From Chytridium lagenaria (Eukaryota > Chytridiomycota > Chytridiomycetes > Chytridiales > Chytridiaceae): a stretch of 64,000 bases of DNA. The notes under the pieces were generated by a model, which did not search any database, had not been told where the DNA came from, and was given only the letters and a program-made list of their open reading frames with translations. Positions 48,227 to 60,980 of the stretch are shown here, piece by piece (positions within the stretch are counted from its first letter, which is position 1; every line of letters starts with the position of its first letter). The DNA lies in assembly GCA_025449115.1 (NCBI GenBank), contig JAHLKC010000027.1:282651-346650 (forward strand), read 5' to 3'. The translations under genes were made by a program, and so were the position numbers.

Positions 48227-51026
48227 ATGCACTCGTTACATTATGCCAGAGCATCGGGGCAAACGTCTTTGGGTCAGCCTCTATCCTACATATCCCACCA
48301 ACAGTTTACTTCACACATTCACTCATCGCCCAGCAAGTCATTCCATGCTGTCTCTGCAAGAACACACATCGCTTTCCTTACCTCAAAAACCAAGGAACCA
48401 TGGGAATGAAACCTATAATCGGGGTTCGGACGATGCCGCAGATTCGATGTGCGAGCTCTGACTCTGAGCATTTGGGATTGATTGACCTCAGCAAACTTCG
48501 TAACGTGAGTTTCCACGTCACATTAATGTATACAAGCTCGCACGGTGTCAACGATCATATTGTGGATAGAGTCATATCGTTGCGTAGTTGTTGAGATACC
48601 TGGGGATTGTTAGCTGATCTTGGAGTTTTGATGAACTTGGATCGGACCTTCGGATCTGCGCTTGCTTGATGGCGACAAAGAAATGGAGAGACGTGGAAAC
48701 CTTACCTTTTTCCCTATTGTCAGAATATTGATTCTTGGATCTTTAAAATAGGTTGCCATCATTGCCCACGTTGACCACGGCAAGACCACCTTAGTGGATC
48801 AGCTTCTTAAAACCTCCGGTACGTATATCCCGTTTCGTTTGCAATTTAACAGTAGAAAGACGTATTTTACAATGCTCATCCATTTCCACCTTGTTTTGAT
48901 GAATCATAGGCGCCACGATGTCTTCGGAAAACACACGCGTCATGGACTCAAACGCTTTAGAAAAAGAGCGTGGCATTACCATTCTCTCGAAAGCTACCTG
49001 CATCACATACAAAGGTCACCGCATCAATATCGTTGACACCCCGGCCACGCTGATTTTGGAGGTGAAGTCGAGCGTGTTCTTTCCATGGTCGATGGTGTAA
49101 TTCTTGTCGTTTGCGCAACCGAGGGTCCTATGACCCAAACACGATTCGTTCTTGGAAAAGCCCTCTCGAGAGGCTTGAAGCCCTTGTAGTTCTCAATAAG
49201 GTGGACAGACCGTCTGCAAGAATCAATGAGGTGGATAATGAGTTGTTGGATCTTTTCTTGGCGTTAGAGGCGAATGATGAGCAAACGGAATACCCTATTG
49301 CGTATGCCAGCGCGAAAGAGGGTGGGCTACTAGAGAGCTAGAGGGAGACCGATCCACCGGAATGACGTCACTTTTGGACATGATTGTGGACCACGTGCCT
49401 CCACCTGTTGCTGAGAGGGAAGCACCTTCTCCATGCTTGTTACCGTGAGTTTTTACGCATCCCCCTCTATTAATTTATGCGTGTATCGTTGGTTTTTTGG
49501 TTTCTTTAAAGGGTCAATTTGTCTGATACGCTTTTTGCATAGCAAATCGAAAGCAACCCATACCTCGGCAAATGCTACCTGGGACGTATCACATCGGGCA
49601 TTTTAAGGACCGGAGACAAGATCAAGGCTCTTGACACTGAAGGAAAGATTGCGATTGAGGGACGATGCATTAAGATGCTTGTCAAGCGCGGTTTGGAGTC
49701 GGTGGGTACTTTCGTAATTGCATATTTTTCTCTTTCGTATCGTGAGCTAAGTTTAATTATTTTCTTTGTGTTTGTTTCTTAGCTGCCTGTCGACGAAGCT
49801 GGTGCGGGTGATATTGTTTCTATCGCAGGAATGGAGGGCGCTTTCGTCAACCACACTATTTGTAGCTACGAAGTCTCTGAGCCTTTGCCTGTGAGTCTAC
49901 CTACAAATGTTGAAAGTTTTTGAACTCACGTTTCTATTAATAGTATATTCCTATTGACCCGCCCACTATCTCGATGTACTTTTTTGTGAATGACTCCCCT
50001 CTCGGTGGTCAGGAAGGTGGTTACAAGCAAGATCATATCCAGGCTAACTTAATTCAGGGAAATATCTTACTTCGCAAATGCTTCGAGAACGTCTCATTAG
50101 GGAATGCGAAACCAACCCCGCTCTACACATGACTCCACAAGGCGAGTACTTTGAAGTCCGAGGCCGTGGTGAACTCCAAATGGGTGTTCTTATTGAAACT
50201 ATGCGAAGAGAAGGTTTTGAGCTTTCCGTCTCCCCTCCTCGTGTCATTTTCAAAATGGACAATGCGGAGGGTGAGAAGAAGATTTTGGAGCCTATCGAGG
50301 AAGTCACAATTGATGTGGAGCATGGACAGGCGGGAACAGTGATTGAGAAGATGACTTCACGAAAGGGAATGTTGTTGACTTATACTGAGTTGAGCGGACG
50401 AGCTAGGCTTATCTTTGAGGTACCTACGCGTGGATTGCTTGGATATCCCGCGGAGTTCAAGAGTGATGTAAGTAGATTTTATATAGTTTTATTTTCATAT
50501 CTGATAATGTTTATTTACTCAGACAAGCGGTCAAGGAACTCTGAACCACATTCTTAAAGGCTACGAGGCCCACAAGGGACCTCTTGACAAGAGCCGCAAG
50601 GGATCGATCATATCCACCGCCTCTGGAGAAACCACCGCCTACTCTCTTCGTGACATTGAAGCTCGTGGCAAGCTGTTTGTTACCCCCGGCGTCAAAGTTT
50701 ACCCTGGCATGATTATTGGCGAGCACAACAGAGACTCTGACCTTGAGGTCAACCCTGCAAAAGCCAAGCACCTTACGAATATGAGAGCTTCAGGAAAGGA
50801 AGAACAGATTAGGTTGACACCGGTAGAGGCTATGGGATTGGAAAGACTCATGAGTTATATTCAAGGTAGATTTGCTGCTCTGTACCGACTGTTTTAATTA
50901 AATTTTTCTATAGATGACGAAGTGATTGAGGTTACCCCTTCCGCCATCCGTTCAAGAAAGAAGGAGCTTGACGCTAACAAGCGGAAATCAAATTCTCGCA
51001 GGAACGCCGACATGGCTTTCCTCTAA
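48227..51026 (+). CDS. BipA/TypA-type translational GTPase, probably mitochondrial
   Basis: Ribosome-binding GTPase related to EF-G. Exons: 48227-48504, 48752-48818, 48910-49444, 49543-49701, 49783-49890, 49944-50026, 50058-50467, 50523-50865 and 50914-51026. The N-terminal [15 protein letters not shown] is rich in Ser, Arg and His with few acids, like a mitochondrial targeting peptide; a frame change near 48390 leads into [15 protein letters not shown]1 is [11 protein letters not shown]2 is EKERGITI, G3 is [15 protein letters not shown]4 is NKVDR. The BipA-specific C-terminal domain is present ([54 protein letters not shown]-like [14 protein letters not shown]). Single missing bases occur near 49041 (CCCCGG), 49183 (CCC) and 49430 (CTTC). 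Stop at 51024-51026. Confidence 0.92.
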
Positions 51027-51218
51027 GAAGTTTTTTTTCGCTCGTCAAAAAATGTGCTTATCCTTTTAATTCTGTGTACTTTACTGCACCTTTTTTTTTA
51101 CAGCTCAAATTGTGGGAGCACGAAAAATAATAACCCAAATTGCGCCAACTATCTGTGTGACTACCTTTAAGCTGTAACTGGCATGGCTCAAATTCATTAA
51201 TTAGGAATTGTCTGGGCT

Positions 51219-51249
<31 letters not shown>

Positions 51250-51317
51250 GAAACGACGTCTGAAAACGGTTAACCTGCAACAAGATAAACAAGGAAACTG
51301 TTTAAAAACGAGTAACG
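51027..51317. other. Intergenic region with a long poly-A run
   Basis: An A homopolymer of about 28 bases lies at about 51222-51249. It could be the tail of a retroposed sequence, but no SINE-like body or target duplication was recognised. No gene is seen. Confidence 0.6.
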
Positions 51318-54231
51318 ATGACCCTCAAGGTCTCTCATCACAACAATGTCAAGATTTGTAAGTTCATGACCATCATCATCGTTATCCTCATTACGAGTTA
51401 CCATCGTTATTAACTAACCATCCATCCATCCATCACCATTCATTCAACCTTCCATTCATTTCCATATCTGCTCTTTCCTTTCCTTAAACAACCAACCCAT
51501 ATTTCATCTTTACAACCCTATACAAACTACCTCCATCACCCACCAAAAGACTCTATCACAAGTGGAGCTAAATCCGCCATCCCCGACTGGCTCGCCAAAC
51601 GCAAGGCAAAGGAATTGAAACATGACACGGAATTCAGGTCAAGAATCGAACTCATTCAAGAGTTTACATTTCCAGAGGCTTCACTGAGATTAAAGTACAC
51701 TCCTGATGGAGAGCATATCATGGCGACTGGTGAGTCTTACTATTTGGCGATGAAAATATGGGTACTGTGGGATGCGAGCAAATGATCATCCGTAGAGCAG
51801 CGGGAGGTTTAGCCAGCCCACCAGTTTCCATGATCTCGCCTGCATGCTACAGCCGCATTACCTTCTTTAGTCACCGCAAGACATAATGTCATTCCCACAC
51901 TAATCCAACACAAATATCTACTATTTCACAGGTGTCTACAAACCCCACATCAAAGTCTTTGATCTCTCGGAACTCTCGCTGAAGTTTGAGAGGCACGTGG
52001 ATTGTGAGAATGTTGACTTTCAAATTCTTTCGGATGACTGGACAAAGAGTGTTCATCTTAACACGGACAGGTCAATCGAGTTTCACACCCAGTTTGGAAT
52101 GCATTATAGAACGAGAATACCAAAGGTACGTCAGATTGTGGTGGAAGGTTTTGATTTTTGAGCCTGGGGTTTCATATGTTACCCTACCCGGTGGACGACT
52201 ATATAATCATTTAATTTTTCTTTCCTTGCTTTTATGCCACTAAACCTTTAACACTTCTAATACCTACATACCTAACTCTTTGATTTAGTTTGGAAGAGGT
52301 TTATCATATCACTCCCCAAGCTGCGACCTCTTTGTTGTAGGGTCCAGCTCCGAAATCTATCGTCTCAACCTCGAACAAGGCCGTTTCCTCTCACCCTTCA
52401 CCTCCACCTCCCCCGAACTTAACACCATCACCCTCAACCCCGCCCACAACCTTATCGCCGTCGGCGGTGACGACGGCAACCTCGAACTCTGGCACCCCCT
52501 CAACCGCGAACGTCTTGCGCGACTCGATATAGCAACATGGATGGCAACGCTTGGTTCTAAACAGATTGGATCCATGGACACTTTTCCATCCATCACGGCC
52601 GTTGAGTTCCATAATGATGGGTTGACATGTGCGGTGGGGACGCAGACGGGGCATGTCCTTCTCTATGATCTTCGTAACCCTGTACCGCTCCTCGTGAAAG
52701 ACCATCAGTACGGGCTACCCATTAAACGTATCTCCTTCCATCCGAGTGGAAATGTAGCGTCAGCGGATGCCAAGGCGATCAGGTTTTGGAGTAAAGATAG
52801 CGGGAAAATGTTTACGGCGATTGAACCGCCGCATGATATCAATGATTTCTGTGTGCAGGGAGATTCGGGGCTTGTGACGATTGCGAATGAGGGAGTGGAT
52901 ATTCAAACTTATTACATCCCGCAGTTGGGACCTGCACCGAAATGGTGCCCGTTCCTCGATAACCTCACTGTTAGTCTTTTTTTTTTTTATTGATCGCTTT
53001 TCTTTTGTATATCTCTCATTACTTTATACTGTTTACGGTCCATTTTTCTATCATTTTTTTTTCGTCTGTCTCCTTTCATTGACATACATTGTTGCAGGAG
53101 GAACTCGAAGAAGCACCTGCGGACATGTCCATGTACGACGACTACAAATTCCTCACCCGCAAAGATCTCTCCCGTCTCGGTCTCAACCATCTCATCGGCA
53201 CCAATCTCCTCAAAGCCTACATGCACGGATTCTTCGTTGATCTCCGTCTGTATCAAAAAGCCAAGGCCATTGCCGATCCCTTTGAGTATGACGAGCATCG
53301 ACGAAAGATTGTGGAGAAGAAAAAGCAGAAGGAGAGCGGGAGCCGGATTCATGCCAAGAGGGTGCTGCCAAAGGTTAATAAGGGGTTGGCGGTTAGGATT
53401 CTTGAAGGGGAGGAAGGGAGGAGGAGGAGGGAGGGAAGAGAAAGAAGAAGATGGGAGTGCAGAGAGATGAGAGGTTTGGGATGCTGTTTGAGGATGAGGA
53501 TTATCAGATTGATGAGGCGTCAGAGGAATGGAGGCTCAGGCATCCTTCAGAGGTATGTTTTATTCATTTTTATATTTCCTTGATTAGCGTCGTCGTCTTT
53601 TTTATACATAATTATGCAGTATCATTATATGTTTCGTTTTGATTTCTTCCTTTTTTCATGGTTTTGTTTGTGTTGTTTTTGAAATGTGCCAACAATTTTA
53701 ACGCGTTCATGCACTCTTTTTCGCAGGCCAAAAACAAAACGGCGTTATCCCTACAAAACTTCCAACGTATCGAAGAAGACGCCACCGCTGATGCGCCCTC
53801 TGACGACGAAGACCTCTACGTCAGCGGCGTACGTTCCTTCGCTAACCCCAACGGTCCGAAACTTTATGAACTCAAAGAGGGCGTTAAGGCGACGCGCAAG
53901 GCGATGGCGGTGGAGAAGAGCAGTGATGGGAAGACACTTGAGGAACGACTGGAAAGTGGGGAGGGGAGGATTTGGATAGGGTTGTTACGTATGCGGGCGG
54001 TAATAAGAGTGTAACGTTTGTGCCGGGACGCGGGGGGCACGTGGGAGGGGCCGACGAGAGGAGAGGGGACGGGACGCGGGGGAGGATAAGGGGCGGAAGA
54101 GGGGGTTGGGGAGTTGGGGTTGAAGAGATTGGGTGGGGAGGGAAGGAGGAGGTGGGTTTAGAGGACGTGGTGGTGGACGAGGAGGAAGGGGTGGAGGGGG
54201 ACGAGGTGGAAGGGGTGGCAGAGGGAGATAA
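51318..54231 (+). CDS. NOL10: Nucleolar WD40 protein NOL10/Enp2
   Basis: Small-subunit ribosome biogenesis factor of the nucleolus. Exons: 51318-51357, 51550-51729, 51932-52125, 52289-52969, 53098-53552 and 53727-54231. Beginning MTLKVSHHNNVKIYSITSG, it then carries IPDWLAKRK and ATGVYKPHIKVFDLSELSLKFERH. The WD40 part has YHSPSCDLFVVGSSSEIYRL, VGTQTGHVLLYDLR and LLVKDHQYGLPIKRI. The family signature LGPAPKWCPFLDNLTEELEE spans the intron at 52970-53097, followed by YDDYKFLTRKDLSRLGL and YMHGFFVDLRLY. The C-terminal part has the DERFGMLFEDEDYQIDE motif and ends in a Gly/Arg-rich (RGG) tail. Single-base shifts lie near 53435 and 53965, and at least one more between 54030 and 54140 is required to enter the RGG frame that stops at 54229-54231. 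Confidence 0.93.
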
Positions 54232-57200
54232 AGCTTTTCTGCCCCCGCCGCCCTTACAGAAACCTATTGTTTTGTTTTTTTTTATCTCCTTTTTTATTTT
54301 GCTCGTGCAGCAACGCGTGTTTCTCTCGCATTTTCTCGTTGTTGTTTAATGTGCTGAAAAATGATATTCCTAGTGTATTGTGGTGTAGTTTACAATATCA
54401 ACCAACGAACAAGTGACGGTGATGATTATGGTGAAGTACATTCTGTCGTTGGCAACAGCCGCAACGATAAGAAGGAAGGGATCCCGTACCGATTTCCTTG
54501 CCTCTGCTCCATCTGGGATTTCTCTATGCTAATATATATAACCATAATTGTCTTTCGCGTTCGCTTCTTCAACCGTGCTTAAGATAAAAGCAGCGCCTCG
54601 AGCGAACTTCTATCAATGCTGTTAAACTGCTGCCAAACACTTACAACAGTCCCGGTAATATTTTGTGTCAAATTGAGCTTTACTAATACGTAATCTCGAT
54701 CTCACAAGTTGGTCTCCTTGAATGGGCACAACAGGCGTGAAATGCCACGATACGACTTCAAGGGAAGCACATTATACCTTAACAAACACCAAACTCGCTT
54801 TGAGCAGACAAGAGCTTAACTGACAGCAAAACTTGGTGGGTGTTCAGGTTAATCAGGCGTTTTGAGTTGAGCACATCAAGCTGATTTAACCTCGAAATCC
54901 TTGCAAGATATTTTGCAACATTTGATCGTCACAGCCACGCATGTTCTCAAACAAAAAAAGTTAAAGTGATGCTGCCTTTTTCTATTTATGCGCATCAGCG
55001 TGGATCTATTATTAACAACTAAGAATACTGAAAGAGGAGTTATAACACCGTCGCGTACAATATACCTCTCACTGTTCCTTCTCGTTATAATATACCTCCC
55101 TGTCCCTTCTCGTTGTATTGAATGCGCATTTTCTCTAGTTATATATATGAGAATTGATAGTGACAGTGCAACGAATATAGTTTTTATCTATTTATACTAG
55201 GGAATTGATGAAAGTGCAACGAATCTAGTTTGGCTGCGGGCTTTTTCTGTTTGTATTGGGGGGTTGATGACAGAGTAACAAATTTAGTTTAGATGCGGTT
55301 TTCCTTTATTCTCTTGAGGAATTGACAGTGTTTATGGGGTCCCGCTTCTTCATTTCATGTGTTCCAGATTTCACGTGTTTGGTGCTCAAATAAAATTTCG
55401 ATTTAGGCCTATTTAAATTTTTGGCAGAGGAAATGAAATTCAAAATTTGCATCCTTGCGACCCATATGTGGCATACTAGGAGGAGGGGGAAAAAATCAGG
55501 ATGGGTGGACTCTGCAAAATCCATGAAGGAGAAAAGGCGCTGTTCAAATACAATATACATTAACAATCTGTTTTAATGCACTTACTAGCAAATCAAATAG
55601 ATCAAGGGCTCCCAGAAAACATAGCGGAAGCTGTCACAGGAGGAATGTTTATAACAAATTCACCATGAGTTAGTAACGGAGTTCAAAAGTCTGGTATTTA
55701 CAAAGGAGCAGTTAGATCTATATTCATTGGGCAGAGCTGCAAGTGCCAGAGTCCAAAGACAAGTCAAAACATCTAGTCTTCGTATTTAAGTCCGTCTGTT
55801 GACACGTTTTCATTTCAATATAGCTCAAATTCATCGGTTGAATTGCCTCATCTCCACAATCTGCTGTGTTTCTTTACCCACATTGTTCTCATTTACCGGG
55901 TGAATCGGCTATTGAAACCAATTGTTGGTGTGCCTACCGGCATTTGCACCCTTTGCATTTTCCCTCTGCTAGTACTTGTGCATCGGGTTTGAATTTGGTA
56001 TGTCCTGCTGCTCCTATGCACCAAAGCGGTTTGCTGTCTCTTCTGCTATTGCTGGGGCGCTTCATTCTACTGCCTCTTCATTGTTACCTGCTTTGATTAA
56101 TACTGCAAGCTCTCTACTGAAGATTTGGCTATGATTGATAATTTTGTATCTTCTGTTGTCGTTTAATTATGTATGTTTATGCTGTCGTACTTTTGCGAAT
56201 CTGTGCTAGTTTTGGCTTGTTCTCTTTCTTGTGGGGTTGTGGCTTATTCTTTCACGCTTTTATTGATTGAACTCTTCTCATAATTGTTGTAGACATAATA
56301 AATCATATTCGGTTATTGCCATTAGGTCTCAAGAGATCATCTGTCTTCAAATTAAGTGTTTTGGTTAGTTAATTATTGGCCAAAGGCGCTTCAGTCTCAT
56401 CCTCATGAAGCTCCATGGAAGTGGGGATCTGGTTTCCGTAATATTATTAAGACGTTGATGTGAATGTGAATCCTCTGGCACCATTTGTGTTGAGGTTTGA
56501 TTTGTTGTATGCGTTTTTAACCTAATCTGTCAGAGGATGCATTGCTTTTGATGCATATTGTAAAGCTGTATCTGAAAGCTTGAAATGTTGAGAATGATTT
56601 GAATATGTGGTGAATGTAGTTTTTGTTTTTTTTTAACACAACGTGGGTTGAGTGAGTCTGATAATACATCATTATCATTACTTTATTTTGTATACATCTG
56701 CCTTTCTTTTACTCCAGCAAGAGGGTCTTTCCGAGACAGCGGAAGGGTCTAAATCCTTTCTTGTCTTAAAGCATACAAGGAAATGAAAGGAACAAACATG
56801 GGATTTTACACATCAATTCACGCTAGAGTATTAATGTAAACGCTAAGTGGGTAACAGTTTTGAATTTAGAACATTTGGATAACAATCATCAATATCACGT
56901 CCATGAAAAAATGTTAAAATCTTATTCCCGGTAAAGCTATCTCATAGATTTTTTAGACTCAGAAAAGGATTCTGAACTTGATTTCGTTAGTCCTGTTACA
57001 AAAAGACATGCCAGAACCAAAACATCTCTAATGCTGTTTTGATAAAGTTTGTTTTTTGGAGAAAAATGTTAATCCTAAGTTTGGATAAAGTTTGTTTTTT
57101 GGAGAAAAACGTGAATCTTGCTATCAAAAAAAACACAAACCATGGGTTCTAGGTAACTCCTTGCATCATGGAATCTAACCTTATCAGACCCTCCTCAACT

Positions 57201-57900
57201 TCTTTTGTCATTTATTGACCCCATGTAAATTTGATCCTTTATTTTTGGTCCGAAATCGCAATTGATAAGATTGCTACTCAGGGGGCTCACCGAAGTCTTA
57301 GTTGCACGTTAAGGATCAGGCGTCGTGTTAATTCTGACCAGTTAATAGCTGCGCTGGTTGAGAGAGCTCTCCCAAGATTGAGACTTATACGGTACATTCT
57401 TGGTTCGCTCTTCAAGAACTCTCTCCCGAATCTGTAGCTGAAACCGTCGCATCTGTGGATTCTCTCTGACGTGGTGTCCACGCCAGGGAACAAACATTCC
57501 CAGGATCTAATGCTTCTTCAGCTTGTGGCCGTCGGGAGGGATTTGCTGTTGTTCGTTGACTAGGGCAGGCTCACGTCTTTCTGACCCTAACTCCAAAATC
57601 TGTTAGAAGCTACTCCATAGGTGTTCATGCTGGTCTCATTTCCCGTTGTCCTCCCTGCTTTCCACCCTGCTTTTCCAGGTGACGACATGTTGAAGAGTGT
57701 TGTAAGAGAAATTCTTTTGCGACGGCTTGCTACTTTGATTGGTGTCTCAATGTTTTGATTAAGGATTTTCTGGGCTTTGATCAAAACTGCATGTAGAAAA
57801 AGATGCTTACCAGTATCTCCTGATTCTTTAAGATTTACCCAGTACATATTCCATCTCCCAGTTATGTCCGGCATCTTTCGTTAATTTTAGATATTTTAAG

Positions 57901-58020
57901 GAAATCACAAAATACTGTTTTCTTTAAGCCTTCCATCATTTTCAAGAATGACTTAAAAGTGAAATCACAAAATACTGTTTTCTTTAAGCCTTCCATCATT
58001 TTCAAGAATGACTTAAAAGT
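57901..58020. repeat. Perfect 60-bp tandem duplication
   Basis: Positions 57901-57960 and 57961-58020 are identical over all 60 bases, beginning GAAATCACAAAATACTG. This is a very recent duplication or an assembly artefact. Confidence 0.98.
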
Positions 58021-58093
58021 GAACTTTCTTCTTTGTAAATTTCTTCGTTACGTTTTCACATATTTGTGGACAGCATGCATAACACGCTTAGGC

Positions 58094-58390
58094 TACACTT
58101 AGGACTGCGAACTTTTGCACTTATAAAGCATGCCTGGGTTAAAGATGCATCGGATAGAGCATCAAAAATACTACATGGGGGTCCCCACAGGGTTATTGAT
58201 TTTTTTGTGTGACTTGACTTAATATGAAATGTAGCCCTTATGCAACGATTTTGAAACCGGTTTTACCCTCAATCAATTGTCAAAATTGAGCGACGTACAA
58301 GCGTCGGAAGTTTCAAATTTTTATAAGTAATAATTAGTAGACTTGTCGCTGTCTGCAGCAAGATCTAATGGTCAGATCTTGCTCAATAAA
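58094..58390. repeat. Dispersed subtelomeric repeat, copy 1
   Basis: Two joined modules. Module X (about 58094-58170) starts ACACTTAGGACTGCGAACTT and includes GCATCGGATAGAGCATC. Module Y (about 58172-58390) includes ACATGGGGGT, GACTTGACTTAATATGAAAT, GACGTACAAGC and AATAATTAGTAGACTTGTC. Module Y recurs at 61.7 and 62.2 kb; module X recurs at 63.5 kb. Confidence 0.9.
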
Positions 58391-59296
58391 GAGAATGGAG
58401 GATCCCCATTGCTTTTCAAGTTCTGGTTAAAGAGCACAGCTGATCACTGTTGCTCTTCAAGTTTTGAATATCAGAAGCATTTTTTAGTTTTAGGGCTGGC
58501 CACCCACTTTTTTTGACTTCCCGCATAAACTTGTATTTTTTAAAAGAGTAAATTGACTTAAATGGGGGAAGAAAGCAGAGATTGTCCAGTCTGTGCGTTT
58601 TTTATGATCCCACCAACGCGATGTTGAGGGGGAAGAGGATCATTGTATTAATATATGTTTATTTCAAAATGAAGAACCTCTCTTTACAACAGCCATGACC
58701 CCGCCCAATGCTTCAGTTGTACCCGCCCGCTCTCAACAACACCTTCAGCAAACATCTCCTGATCTCTGTCCTGTCGCCTCTACCTCCCATTAATAACCCA
58801 ACCCTCATACCGATAATGCTCTTATTACATAAAATAGCTCACCAGCAACGGAAGTTTCATGATATAAATTTATAATATTTAAAATTACTCTCCTAATTTT
58901 AAACTTTATTGTGTCATGAAAATCACACGAGGGTGTTCCTGAGCTCTCCCTCCAGCAAACACAATCATTGTCACCCATAAGATGATATTTGTCAATCGTC
59001 TCCAAGTGAGACTTAGTGAGTCAATTGGGAGACACTTGATGAATATGTGGGAGCTGGAAGCTGATTCACATGAGTCCTTTGAATTCCCTGTGAGAGTAAA
59101 CCATTCTCTTTTAGGGAACAAAGAGGAGGAATAGTCTTAACATTGTAAGGAGGATTATCAGGAGAAGGGTCATCCATGTCCTCTTCACAAGCGACAGATT
59201 CTGGGCAGGGTAACCCAAAACACCATTCCGGTACCTGGTTTTACTGATGTATCAGTAAGCATATGAGGGAGTAATGCAAGTTGCTAACCATATAAG

Positions 59297-60619
59297 TTGC
59301 CGGCTAATGAAGATTTGGGGCATCAGATAACACAGCTGGCAAACACCATCGCCGCGATGTCAGATGAGGTCGACATATTTGCCTTGGGCAGTATGGCCGT
59401 TTACACCTATAGGTCAGTGGATGGAGGGGAGAATAGGAAACAAGTGAAGAAGACAAGGAAAGCTTTCTTCAAGTCATCCCTGTTACCAAGTAAGGAGAGA
59501 AGGCTTACAACAGCCTTCAACAAGATATGGGAGGTGAGAGGTAGACCGGAGGAAGCTTTTGGGGATTGGTGGTATTTGGCTATATCGGAAACATATGACC
59601 CCTACGGGACAGCATAGCAGCAGTACGGTAAGAGCAAACTCTGACTTACTGGCTTATGATAATCGGCCGGGTTGTAAATTACTGGAAGGATGCTGCTGTG
59701 ATCCCCTTTGGGAATCTAACGATTGAAGTATTTCGAAATTGGACTCCAGTGATACGCGCAGTAGGCGTACTAGGGTTAGGAAGATTGTGGAGGTGGAAAG
59801 GAGTGAGGGTGAAACGAGGAAGAGTCTGGGAACAGGAGGTCCAAGAGCTTAAGAAAAGGGTCGTATTCAAGCTGACACATCATTACCCAAAGTTGATGAG
59901 GAAATAGTACCAAAAACAAAAGGGTACACCTTGAATGGGGTTCACTTTAAGGATTCGTGGGGCTCTATGATGGATGACATACTGCATACCATGCAGTTGA
60001 TGAGGGGGATAGTAACACAGATGAGGCAGTTAATGTAGACTTATCAGAAGTATATGAGCTGTTTCCGGCCCGTAAGAAGCAAGGTCCTGCTGAAGATATT
60101 GGAAAAGAACAGTGATATGGCAGTAGCAGCGCTCAAATCTGTTAGTCGGTGGGGACTTGAGAGGCAAATGAAAGAATACCGAGAGCACAGTTTGGGAATT
60201 TTGTGAGTATGGTAAGTAAGCTTAGCATTCACTAGATACATTGACTAACATTTTGGTAGTGTAATATTTTGAGAAGAAAGAAAAGAAGTCACGGCCTGGG
60301 GATTGCCGGAGATTTCTTCAGAAGGGCGCGAGAGGCTCTCGTCGATATGGGACGCTTGGGGAGCGTTAGTTGACCCCGACGGGTTCTTATATGTCACGAA
60401 TGTCACGAAGAACGAGGAGGAGATATTATCATTCCTCACCCGGAAAGCTGTGAGGAAAGGACAGATACTGACAACATTAACTTTTGGTAAGTATGTGGTG
60501 TCAGCCTTTTGATTATCTAACCAACAACGACATAGCACCATATGAGAGAGTGTGGGTAGGGCCGGGGAATGACATTGCTGAACGGATGGTTATAAGGGCC
60601 TGTGGGTTAGAAGGTTAGG
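59297..60619 (+). CDS. Unrecognised multi-exon subtelomeric ORF cluster
   Basis: Several consecutive same-strand segments look coding. 59297-59617 contains LANTIAAMSDEVDIFALGSM, a Lys/Arg-rich stretch and TAFNKIWEVRG. 59656-59907 starts RVVNYWKDAAVIPFGNL. A further piece reads HFKDSWGSMMDDILHTMQLM (about 59942-60000), then VDLSEVYELFPARKKQG. 60303-60487 contains SSIWDAWGALVDPDGFLYV and LSFLTRKAVRKGQ, and joins across an intron of about 60488-60536 to APYERVWVGPGNDIAERM, ending at 60617-60619. Frame changes between segments may be introns or indels. No family is recognised. The location beside the telomere suggests a subtelomeric gene family or a mobile-element ORF. Confidence 0.35.
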
Positions 60620-60980
60620 TAGTTTATCGTATATAAACCACAATAAAATTGACGAGCGTATAATATATTTCGAAATAAAGCGCCTAACCCTAAGTTTGAC
60701 AAAATGTATTATCCCTGATCCGTTCCCCTTGCGGGGCCTAAGATGGGCATGATAGTGCGGAAATACATGTGCCAGTGCAGTAAGAAATAGGAAGAACAGA
60801 GAAGAGAAATGAAAGAGAAGAAGAGCACCATGCTGCAATCACACCTCAGAGAAAACAAAAACACGAGAAACAGTAATCATGAAGAGAACCACAGAGAGAA
60901 CGTATTAAAGAGAACAAGTGGAAAAAGAGTAAAGACGGTGAAAAGAAACAAGAAATTGAAAAGGGTAAAGATGGAAAGAA
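60620..60980. other. Spacer between subtelomeric ORF cluster and LINE remnant
   Basis: A Lys/Arg-rich open frame (60809-61096, plus strand) overlaps the LINE remnant on the other strand. It is AG-rich low-complexity sequence and is not called as a gene. Confidence 0.4.

Larger units (their letters stand above)
54232..59296. other. Gene-poor, decayed subtelomeric region
   Basis: Five kilobases with only short, interrupted frames on both strands. Some segments, such as 55866-56096 and 57231-57437, have protein-like stretches but no recognisable domain, and their flanking frames are full of stops. Repeats inside are listed separately. I see no intact gene. Confidence 0.6.

Noticed and set aside
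51222..51249. Poly-A run as the tail of a SINE or processed pseudogene
   Set aside because: No recognisable body, tRNA-like boxes or target duplication were found.
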